Assembly: GCA_947383875.1 (NCBI GenBank)
Contig: CANDEX010000021.1
Location: 1-21,908, forward strand
Reading direction: 5' to 3'
From: an uncultured Azospirillum sp.
Lineage (GTDB): Bacteria > Pseudomonadota > Alphaproteobacteria > RF32 > CAG-239
DNA: 21,908 bases
Below the pieces are notes generated by a model. That model did not search any database, was not told the DNA's origin, and saw only the letters and a program-made list of their open reading frames with translations. How positions within the stretch are numbered: position 1 is the stretch's first letter; every line of letters begins with the position of its first letter. This document shows positions 16,055 through 21,908 of the stretch, one piece after another. Position numbers and translations under genes: made by a program.

Positions 16055-16594
16055 ATGAAAATATTAGCAGAATTGTTTATGACATTTTTTAAAATCGGAC
16101 TGTTTACTTTCGGTGGCGGTTATGCGATGATTCCTTTGCTGCAGGCCGAATTAGCACGAAAAAAGAAATGGGTAACAGATGAAGAACTGATGGATTATTA
16201 CTGTATCGGTCAATCAACTCCGGGGATTATTGCCGTGAATGTCGCGACTTTTATCGGCTGCAAAAAAGCTCAGATTAAAGGTGCGATTGTGGCGACGATG
16301 GGAATTATTGCACCTTCGTTGGTCATTATCATATCTTTGGCTCATATCTTAAATTTATATATGGATAATCCGTATGTTGCCCATGCTTTTGCCGGTATAA
16401 GAATTGTGGTCACGGCATTAATTGCAGAGGCTGTTTTAGGGTTATGGAAAAAGGCAATAACCGATAAATGGGGCTGGGGCGTTTTTATTGTTTCTCTGGG
16501 ATTGTTATTGGGCTTGAATGCTTCTCCGATATTATTGGTTGTTTTAGCTGCGGCTTTGGGGCTTGGGCTGAATTATGTAAGGAGCCGAAAATGA
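16055..16594 (+). CDS. Chromate transporter family protein, short chain (first of pair)
   Basis: Half-size ChrA-type membrane protein of 179 residues. It begins with FKIGLFTFGGGYAMIPLL and has the family signature GQSTPGIIAVNVATFIG, followed by hydrophobic segments to the C-terminus. Short-chain ChrA proteins usually come as adjacent pairs that work together, as here. The frame opens at a TTG (16022), but ATG 16055 is preferred because the family motif starts about 10 residues after it; its ribosome site is weak. The ATG of the second gene overlaps this stop (ATGA). The substrate in a natural setting may be chromate or another oxyanion; the family name does not prove it. Confidence 0.88.
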   Translation: MKILAELFMTFFKIGLFTFGGGYAMIPLLQAELARKKKWVTDEELMDYYCIGQSTPGIIAVNVATFIGCKKAQIKGAIVATMGIIAPSLVIIISLAHILNLYMDNPYVAHAFAGIRIVVTALIAEAVLGLWKKAITDKWGWGVFIVSLGLLLGLNASPILLVVLAAALGLGLNYVRSRK

Positions 16595-17109
16595 TATATG
16601 CATTGTTGTTTTTTGAATTTTTCAAAATCGGTTTGTTTGCTATTGGCGGCGGACTGGTGACAGTTCCTTTCCTTTTTGATTTGACGGTTCGTTATGATTG
16701 GTTCACAGCGCAGGATTTGGCGGATATGATTGCTGTTTCAGAATCAACGCCAGGGCCTTTGGGGGTTAATATGGCAACTTATGTCGGTTATCGTACAGGC
16801 GGGTTTTTGGGTGCTGTCGCGGCAACTATCGGTTTGGTGTCGCCATCAGTAATTATTATCGTCATCATTGCTAAATTGCTGCGGAAATTTGGGCAATCAG
16901 CTTGTGTTCAGGATGTGTTAGGCGGCGTGCGTCCTGCCGTATTGGCTCTGATTTTGTTTGCGGGAATTGTTATTGGTAAATTAGCACTGACGTCTTGGGA
17001 AAATGCGTTTATCGGCGCGATTTTTCTGGCTGCAATACATTTTATCAAGTGGCATCCGATAGTTTACATCTGCCTGGGAGCATTGCTGGGACTGGTGTTG
17101 AGATTGTAA
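16591..17109 (+). CDS. Chromate transporter family protein, short chain (second of pair)
   Basis: 172 residues. FFKIGLFAIGGGLVTVPFLF, SESTPGPLGVNMATYVGYRTGG and a Leu/Ile/Val-rich C-terminal half are the ChrA half-domain signatures, here with the more canonical ESTPGP. ATG 16591 is chosen over an upstream in-frame start at 16468 because GGAG lies 6 bases before it, it overlaps the preceding stop by ATGA, and the family motif begins there. Forms a two-gene unit with its neighbour, consistent with a heterodimeric transporter. Confidence 0.9.
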   Translation: MIYALLFFEFFKIGLFAIGGGLVTVPFLFDLTVRYDWFTAQDLADMIAVSESTPGPLGVNMATYVGYRTGGFLGAVAATIGLVSPSVIIIVIIAKLLRKFGQSACVQDVLGGVRPAVLALILFAGIVIGKLALTSWENAFIGAIFLAAIHFIKWHPIVYICLGALLGLVLRL

Positions 17110-17118
17110 GTTATGCAC

Positions 17119-17150
17119 AGGAATAAATTCCGCTTAAAGACTTTATTCCT
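17119..17150. terminator. Weak hairpin after the ChrA pair
   Basis: AGGAATAAA ... TTTATTCCT, 9-bp AT-rich arms with a 14-base loop, 10 bases past the ChrA stop. No clean T run follows, so termination here is uncertain. Confidence 0.4.
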
Positions 17151-17206
17151 CTAACTTTAAGGTGTGTTTCTCTGCTTTATTTTCTTTTAACGATAGTTTT
17201 GAATTG

Positions 17207-17223
17207 CAAAATTTGAAATTTTG
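17207..17223. repeat. 17-bp perfect palindrome upstream of the inhibitor-lysozyme pair
   Basis: CAAAATTT-G-AAATTTTG lies 40 bases before the first gene of the pair. It could be an operator; in AT-rich DNA a short palindrome can also arise by chance. Confidence 0.45.
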
Positions 17224-17262
17224 TGATAGAGGTTAAGTGTATTCAACAACTGAGAGGAGAAT

Positions 17263-18285
17263 ATGCTAATGTTTAAGTTTTTATTATTTATTTTGCCAGG
17301 CATTTTTTATTCGGCAGAAATTATGGCTGCGGTTAAACCGAGTTTTGATTGCGCTAATGCGCAGACAGAAGCGGAGAAACTGGTTTGTGCCGATGATGAA
17401 TTAGCCAAACTGGATAATGAACTGGCTGAGTGGTATGAATTGGTCATTGAATGCGGCAATGAGCGCTTTCATCGTTATAATGCAGATGACAGTGATTATT
17501 GGATAAAAAAACGGGATAATTTTAGCTGTAATCCTCAAACCGCTGATAAGAAATCATGTTTACTTTCTTTGTATAATTATCAGATTCAGATGTTAAAGAA
17601 TCGTATGCTGAGGTTTGAATTAAATATTGCTGAGACTGGGTGTATGTATAGTCATTGGAAACCGTCGGCTTATTGTAATTTTGAAAAGGTGGAGGCCTTA
17701 CTTGCGGAAGGAGCTGATATCAATGGTATTTCTTCAGACAGTTGTTTTAACGGAAGAGTATTTTATACGGCTTTATCTTCTCCGGAAATGTTAGATTATG
17801 TATTAAAACACGGAGCTAAAATCGGCCTTAAAAATCCTGAACCTTGTCCGCAAGGAGAATTAAGTAGGTCGAGGATAAATATGGTCAAATTGGTAAAATT
17901 GGGCGCGAATGTGAATGTCCAAGTCGGACTAGAGGGATCCGTAATACAAGCATTGGTTAAGAATAGTAGATCTTTAGATGAAAAGGTACGTATGAAGGTT
18001 AAATTTTTACTGGATAACGGGGGAGATCCTAATCTCCCAGATAAAGAGGGAAATACACCTTTGATAGTTTTGTTTATGTATACCATTAAGCAAAAAACAT
18101 TTCCTCATGATTATGAAGGAACGGTGCAGGTTATTGAATTGTTAAAACAATATGGGGCGGATATTCACCATAAAAATAACAAGGGATATGATGCGCTATA
18201 CTATCTGGAAAACAGTCCTTATGAAATTGATAAAAATTATTATGAAATCTTTAAACAACTCCTAACTGAGAAAGGGAAAAAATAA
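17263..18285 (+). CDS. Exported LprI-like (DUF1311) and ankyrin-repeat protein, candidate lysozyme immunity protein
   Basis: 340 residues. Signal peptide about 1-23 (hydrophobic core, IMAA before the mature end). Residues 27-114 match the LprI/DUF1311 pattern: SFDCANAQTEAEKLVCADDELAKLD, then CxxxxxxxxKKSCLLSLYNYQIQMLKNR, with cysteines 30, 42, 89 and 99 likely paired in the periplasm. LprI proteins are described as lysozyme inhibitors. About 140-330 holds degenerate ankyrin-like repeats (VEALLAEGADIN, MVKLVKLGANVNV, VKFLLDNGGDPNLPDKEGNTPL, VIELLKQYGADIHHKNNKGYDAL), a protein-binding scaffold. AGAGG/AGGAG precede two possible starts, ATG 17263 and ATG 17269. The stop TAA overlaps the ATG of the following lysozyme gene (TAATG), tying the two products together. 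Inferred role: protects the producer's own wall. An unrelated function of the ankyrin part cannot be excluded. Confidence 0.8.
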   Translation: MLMFKFLLFILPGIFYSAEIMAAVKPSFDCANAQTEAEKLVCADDELAKLDNELAEWYELVIECGNERFHRYNADDSDYWIKKRDNFSCNPQTADKKSCLLSLYNYQIQMLKNRMLRFELNIAETGCMYSHWKPSAYCNFEKVEALLAEGADINGISSDSCFNGRVFYTALSSPEMLDYVLKHGAKIGLKNPEPCPQGELSRSRINMVKLVKLGANVNVQVGLEGSVIQALVKNSRSLDEKVRMKVKFLLDNGGDPNLPDKEGNTPLIVLFMYTIKQKTFPHDYEGTVQVIELLKQYGADIHHKNNKGYDALYYLENSPYEIDKNYYEIFKQLLTEKGKK

Positions 18286-19798
18286 TGACTACTTATGAAT
18301 ATAAAAATTCTTCGGTGGAAACAGTGCGCAAATTTGTCACCAACGGAGAAGGTAATCCTGAGAGTGGTATATTCACGATACTTCGGAGAAGCGTTATCCG
18401 ACACATGGATTAGGCATAAATCTGCAGGGAAAAACAGCCGCGTTTATTCGAGATTATATCAATGCGCTGAATACCTCTGAGGATGATGAAAATAAGTTTA
18501 ATCCGGATGATCCTGTAAAACATTATGTTTATAATGAAACAGAGTCCCGATGGATGGTGGATGAAACAACGAAAGATAAAACTTTATTGGCTGAAATTAA
18601 TTGGCTGACAGATAATGATTCCCAACGTTGGAATCCTAATACACCTAAATTACCGTTTGTGTATGAAACAAATATGGGAATTGATCATGATGATGAAGTG
18701 GTTCGGCTTGTCAGTAGAGCAGATCAAAATGAACAGGCTTTTGACAGGGTTGTTTATCCGGCTTATTTAACAGGTAAGTCAACGGATGATTATAAAATCA
18801 AAGGCGTTATAGAGGCCATTGGAGAGAGTATCTGGAATGGGTTGAATGAAGCTGAACGACTGGCTTTATATTCATTGAATTATAATTCAGGTTCTTTGAT
18901 TGGAGAAAAACTGAAAAATGCCTTGGATTTATATGTCAATGGCGTAGATGAAGATGCTAGATTTATCGGAAAACTGGAAGCTTGGTATCAGATTTTGTAT
19001 GCTTCTAATTCTTCGAATAGCAAAGGGATACAAAATCGTCGTTTTATGGAAGCTTGCGCTTTTATGGGAGAAGTTTTAGATGAATTGCCGACGCCGGATA
19101 CAGCTTATTGTGCGATTTCAGGTATTGACAGTTATCATAAGGCAGACACTGTTGTGGCTTATATGAATTGGCGTTTAATGGATATGAAAGCTAAATTATC
19201 TAAAATTTCTGGTTATAACGTTGCATTCTTGAGTTATATTCAGGCACATTTTGCGGAGGCTGTTCAGAAATTTTTACAATATAAAGAATTTCCGAAAACT
19301 GTAGAATTAGATAAATTGTTCCAAACATGGAATTTATATACAGATTCCGGGATTGCTAATTCAAGTGATAAACCATTGGGCTATTTGGGCTATAAGGGTA
19401 TCGAGGGAGATGATTTAGATGATATTGTTTATATTTCCGGTAATGAGCAAGATTTACAAGTAAATGTCAGAAATGGAAATAATATAATTTATGGGGGGCG
19501 TAGAGGAAGTGGCATTTCTTGTGGAGATGGTGATGATGTTATTCATTCTTTTGAAGGAAACGATGTTATTTTTCCGGGCAATGGTAATAATCTTATAGAT
19601 CTTAAAGGTTATCCTATCTGGAAGAAAGTTTATATAACGAATAGCACGTTTGGGACGGATCGTATTATAAATTTTGATCCTGTTTATCATAACTATAGCT
19701 ACCCATTAGGGTATTTATCAGTGGTTGAGGATGGTAATATTACAACAATTATTACCGAGGGCGGTAATAAAATTATTGTTGAACAAGTAAAATATTGA
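18285..19798 (+). pseudogene. GH24-like lysozyme with RTX-like C-terminus, one frameshift near N-terminus
   Basis: Frame from ATG 18285 (MTTYEYKNSS...TNGEGNPE) shifts near 18360 into the frame that continues as WYIHDTSEKRYPTHGLGINLQGK and on to 19798; restoring one base gives about 504 residues. GEG, then HDT, then YPTHGLGI copies the Glu-Asp-Thr layout of T4-type (GH24) lysozymes. ERLALYSLNYNSGSLIG and KGIQNRRFMEACAFMG match later parts of that fold (about 191-206 and 247-262 of the rebuilt chain). About 394-442 is RTX-like: NGNNIIYGG, CGDGDDVIHSFEGNDVIF, GNGNNLIDL, then FGTDRIINFDP, as in calcium-binding type I-secreted proteins. No signal peptide is seen. As written, only the 414-residue part from ATG 18554 is open, lacking the catalytic Glu. 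The shift may be a true mutation or an assembly error. Candidate secreted wall-degrading toxin. Confidence 0.6.
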
Positions 19799-19809
19799 TA
19801 TGAGTAGAA

Positions 19810-19839
19810 AAATCCCCGTTCCTGTCAGAACGGGGATTT
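19810..19839. terminator. Bidirectional terminator between lysozyme gene and gapR
   Basis: AAATCCCCGTTC-CTGTCA-GAACGGGGATTT, a perfect 12-bp stem with a 6-base loop, between two convergent genes. Confidence 0.9.
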
Positions 19840-19843
19840 GGGA

Positions 19844-20086
19844 TTACATATCCAAAGCTTTGCGGTAGGTTTCCAAAAGGATTTCCTGTTCGTCGCGGTC
19901 GGCGGCGTTCATTTTGCGCAATTTGAGAATCGTACGCATAATTTTAACGTCAAATCCGGCACCTTTGGCTTCGGCAAAAATGTCGCGGATGTCAGATGCA
20001 ATCGCAGCTTTTTCTTCTTCAAGGCGTTCAATTCTTTCAATCAGAGAACGCAGTCTGTCTACGGCAATACCGCCAACTTCAGTCAT
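19844..20086 (-). CDS. gapR: GapR/DUF2312 nucleoid-associated protein
   Basis: 80 residues. LRSLIERIERLEEEKAAIASDIRDIFAEAKGAGFDVKIMRTILKLRKM is the conserved GapR core: a long coiled-coil helix followed by the EAKGxGFDVKxxR DNA-contact part, and the protein ends near LETYRKALDM as usual. In Caulobacter GapR binds overtwisted, AT-rich DNA ahead of replication forks and RNA polymerase. ATG 20086 is chosen over the longest frame (start 20149) because AGGAG lies 8 bases before it and the upstream start would lie inside the promoter. The family is a hallmark of Alphaproteobacteria. Confidence 0.95.
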   Translation of the reverse strand: MTEVGGIAVDRLRSLIERIERLEEEKAAIASDIRDIFAEAKGAGFDVKIMRTILKLRKMNAADRDEQEILLETYRKALDM

Positions 20087-20120
20087 TTCAGTCACTCCTT
20101 GTGTTATTATGTTTTCGCTG

Positions 20121-20149
20121 ACTTTAGCAAAGACAGTGCTTTTTGACAA
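20121..20149 (-). promoter_or_regulatory. Promoter of gapR
   Basis: Minus strand: -35 TTGTCA (20144-20149), 17-base spacer, -10 TAAAGT (20121-20126). The start near 20114 leaves a leader of about 28 bases to ATG 20086. Confidence 0.6.
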
Positions 20150-20157
20150 GTAATAAA

Positions 20158-20170
20158 TTTGTCTGACAAA
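20158..20170. promoter_or_regulatory. Palindrome between gapR and pyk
   Basis: TTTGTC-T-GACAAA is a perfect 6+1+6 palindrome. A further GACAA half-site (20145-20149) lies upstream in the gapR -35, forming GACAA-N9-TTGTC with it. Possible operator for either divergent gene; protein unknown. Confidence 0.4.
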
Positions 20171-20252
20171 AGGTTTAAATAAACAGCTTGTTAATATATT
20201 TGTTGCTATATTACCGCTAATAAAAAAGGTTTAACAGTAAGGACAAAATAAT

Positions 20253-21680
20253 ATGCCACAAATGACTCGTACTAAAATTCTGGCCACTATCGGACCGTCT
20301 ACTGCGACTAAGGAAAAAATTGCGCAGTTGATTGATGCCGGGGCTGATGCTTTTCGTTTTAATTTTAGTCACGGAACGCACGAGGAACACAAAGAACGTT
20401 ACAATACCGTTCGTAAATTGGCAAAAGAAAAAAACTTACATATCACCATCGTTGCGGATATGCAGGGACCTAAGCTGCGTGTCGGTGAATTTAAGGATGG
20501 TAAAATTGAACTTAAAAACGGTCAGAAGTTTATTTTAGATATGGACAGCACGCCCGGAGATGAAACCCGCGTCAATCTACCGCATAAGGAAATTTTTGCG
20601 GCTCTTAAGCCGGGCGATGATTTGCTGCTGAATGATGGCAATATCCGGTTGCACGTTGAAAAATGCGATGCGTCAAGCGCGGAAACAACTGTTGTTGTCG
20701 GTGGGCCGTTGTCCAGCCATAAAGGGGTTAATCTGCCGAATATCAAACTGCCGATTTCTGCAATTACCGAGAAAGACCGTGCGGATATCGAATTTGCGCT
20801 TAAACTCGGCGTAGATTGGATTAGCTTGTCCTTTGTGCAGCAGGCTGAGGATGTGCGCGAAGCGCGCAAGCTTATCGGTGACCGTGCATGGATTATCTCT
20901 AAATTAGAAAAGCCGAGCGCCATTGAAGAGCTGGATGAGATTATTCAGCTTTCTGACGCAATTATGGTAGCGCGCGGCGATTTGGGGGTTGAGTGCCCAA
21001 TTCAAACCGTTCCTGTTATGCAGAAGAAAATTGTGTCTGCCTGCCGCAAATATGGCCGCCCGGTCATTATTGCAACTCAGATGCTGGAATCGATGATTAA
21101 AGCTCCGACTCCGACGCGTGCTGAGGTTTCCGATGTGGCTACCGCCGTATATGACGGCGCAGATACGGTTATGCTTTCAGCAGAAACCGCCGCAGGGGAT
21201 TTTCCTGTGGAAGCTGTTCGTATGATGAATAATATTATTCAGCAGGTGGAGAGCGATCCGTTGTTTTATACTTTGATGCAGTCTTCACGTTTGACGCCGA
21301 AACATGCCGGCGAAGCAGATTCTATAACGTTTGCTGCCAGTGAGGTGTCTTGTGTTTTGAAAAACGTGGCTGCTATTGTGACTTATACAGCTTCAGGTTT
21401 GACAACATTTTTAACGGCCCGCGAACGTCCGAATCTACCGATTTTAGCTATTACTCCGGATTTGACTGTTGCTCGTCGTATGGGAATTGTTTGGGGAGCT
21501 AAAAGCTTTGTCAATAAAGACAGTTTTAAAAGCTTTGATAAAGTGGAAGACATCGCTCGTAAAATAGCCGTAGAAAACGGTTTTGCCAAACCCGGACAGC
21601 ACATTATTATTACAGCCGGTTTTCCTCTCGGCAAGAAGGGGAGGACTAATATGTTGCATACGGTCTACATCCCGGAATAA
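20253..21680 (+). CDS. pyk: Pyruvate kinase
   Basis: Converts phosphoenolpyruvate and ADP to pyruvate and ATP, last step of glycolysis. 475 residues. TKILATIGPS (7-16), R35/N37/S39/H40 in FRFNFSHG, ADMQGPKLRVG (68-78), catalytic K217 and metal ligand E219 in ISKLEKP, MVARGDLGVE (238-247) with D243, ATQMLESM (274-281) and DGADTVMLSAETAAGDFP (301-318) are all in place. The C-terminal domain ends in TAGFPLGKKGRTNMLHTVYIPE. Lys74 in QGPK replaces the Glu found in potassium-dependent enzymes, so K+-independent activity is expected. AAGGA lies 7 bases before the ATG. The stop codon falls inside the left arm of a long inverted repeat. Confidence 0.97.
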   Translation: MPQMTRTKILATIGPSTATKEKIAQLIDAGADAFRFNFSHGTHEEHKERYNTVRKLAKEKNLHITIVADMQGPKLRVGEFKDGKIELKNGQKFILDMDSTPGDETRVNLPHKEIFAALKPGDDLLLNDGNIRLHVEKCDASSAETTVVVGGPLSSHKGVNLPNIKLPISAITEKDRADIEFALKLGVDWISLSFVQQAEDVREARKLIGDRAWIISKLEKPSAIEELDEIIQLSDAIMVARGDLGVECPIQTVPVMQKKIVSACRKYGRPVIIATQMLESMIKAPTPTRAEVSDVATAVYDGADTVMLSAETAAGDFPVEAVRMMNNIIQQVESDPLFYTLMQSSRLTPKHAGEADSITFAASEVSCVLKNVAAIVTYTASGLTTFLTARERPNLPILAITPDLTVARRMGIVWGAKSFVNKDSFKSFDKVEDIARKIAVENGFAKPGQHIIITAGFPLGKKGRTNMLHTVYIPE

Positions 21681-21785
21681 ACTTGCAAAAGGCCTGTCAT
21701 GCTTGTGATTTTTTCACTCGTGTAACTAGATGTACACGTCGTTCAAAAATTACTTCGCAGCACAGGCCTTTATCAAGTTTATTTC
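21675..21785. repeat. Long imperfect inverted repeat overlapping the pyk stop
   Basis: Left arm GGAATAAACTTGCAAAAGGCCTGT (21674-21697; only its outer bases are in pyk) pairs with the complement of the right arm starting ACAGGCCTTTATCAAG at 21762, with about 3 mismatches in 24. A smaller inverted repeat (CGTGTA-N8-TACACG) lies inside. It could form one large hairpin and act as terminator or be a mobile palindromic element. Confidence 0.6.
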
Positions 21786-21794
21786 AGCCTACTA
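21740..21794. repeat. 55-bp direct repeat, copy 1
   Basis: Starts CGTTCAAAAATTACTTCG and ends TTCAGCCTACTA. Identical over 55 bases to the copy starting at 21854, 114 bases further on. It contains the right arm of the inverted repeat. Confidence 0.9.
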
Positions 21795-21853
21795 CTCAAC
21801 TCATTCTCCAAATTTATTCTGTGCGCACGCTATTCAAACTTTTGGTTTAGTGG

Positions 21854-21908
21854 CGTTCAAAAATTACTTCGCAGCACAGGCCTTTATCAAGTTTATTTCA
21901 GCCTACTA
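21854..21908. repeat. 55-bp direct repeat, copy 2 (reaches window edge)
   Basis: Identical to 21740-21794. The copy runs to the last base, so the match may extend beyond the window. The 59 bases between copies (21795-21853) hold no gene I can support; they include the 8-base palindrome GTGCGCAC. Confidence 0.9.

Noticed and set aside
16468..16590. Upstream start for the second ChrA protein
   Set aside because: It overlaps the first gene by over 120 bases, while ATG 16591 has a perfect ribosome site and ATGA overlap.
18350..18370. Programmed -1 frameshift in the lysozyme gene
   Set aside because: No slippery heptamer or strong downstream structure is seen.
18295..18480. 61-residue frame inside the lysozyme gene
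   Set aside because: It is the third frame over the split lysozyme N-terminus; lysozyme motifs are in the other two frames.
20087..20149. Longer gapR start
   Set aside because: Its start codon lies within the -35 of the gapR promoter, and the extra residues are unlike the family.
21740..21908. CRISPR array
   Set aside because: Only two copies, 55 bases long, and part of an inverted repeat; no cas genes nearby.

Overview
The window looks like part of a moderately AT-rich alphaproteobacterial chromosome, probably from an anaerobic or host-associated (gut-type) lineage. This is inference. It rests on a GapR/DUF2312 nucleoid protein, a three-subunit Rhodospirillum-type transhydrogenase (pntAA-pntAB-pntB), a CckA-like HDFxN histidine kinase, and a group B-type [FeFe] hydrogenase that implies anaerobic metabolism. 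No rRNA, tRNA or CRISPR was seen.

Layout. 1-1948 (-): C-terminally cut large protein of unknown function. 2144-3595 (-): [FeFe] hydrogenase with a good promoter, facing away from a three-gene signalling operon (3761-7544, +): a sensorless hybrid histidine kinase and two paralogous proteins whose GGDEF and EAL folds have lost their catalytic residues. 7641-7940 (-): small acidic protein. 8089-8760 (+): membrane HExxH protein. 8757-11893 (-): cell-wall operon of an exported unknown protein, a MurC/Mpl-type ligase and an LD-carboxypeptidase. 11988-13148 (+): TetR regulator plus a second membrane HExxH protein, divergent from the cell-wall operon across a perfect palindrome. 13176-15966 (-): pntAA-pntAB-pntB. 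16055-17109 (+): a pair of short ChrA transporters. 17263-19798 (+): an exported LprI-domain/ankyrin protein whose stop overlaps the start of a GH24-like lysozyme with a C-terminal RTX-like region; the lysozyme reading frame is broken once near its N-terminus. 19844-20086 (-): gapR. 20253-21680 (+): pyruvate kinase, followed by a repeat-rich tail that runs off the right edge.

The most interesting part is the 17.2-19.8 kb pair. A lysozyme-inhibitor-type domain sits directly upstream of, and is translationally coupled to, a lysozyme fused to calcium-binding-like repeats, with visibly AT-richer DNA than the housekeeping genes around it. It reads as a secreted muramidase with its cognate periplasmic protector, a possible toxin-immunity system. 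Second is the operon of a sensorless hybrid kinase with two catalytically dead c-di-GMP-type proteins, one of which carries a four-cysteine tail.

Several starts were moved from the longest possible reading frame because of ribosome binding sites or promoters: hydrogenase (ATG 3595), chrA1 (16055), chrA2 (16591) and gapR (20086).
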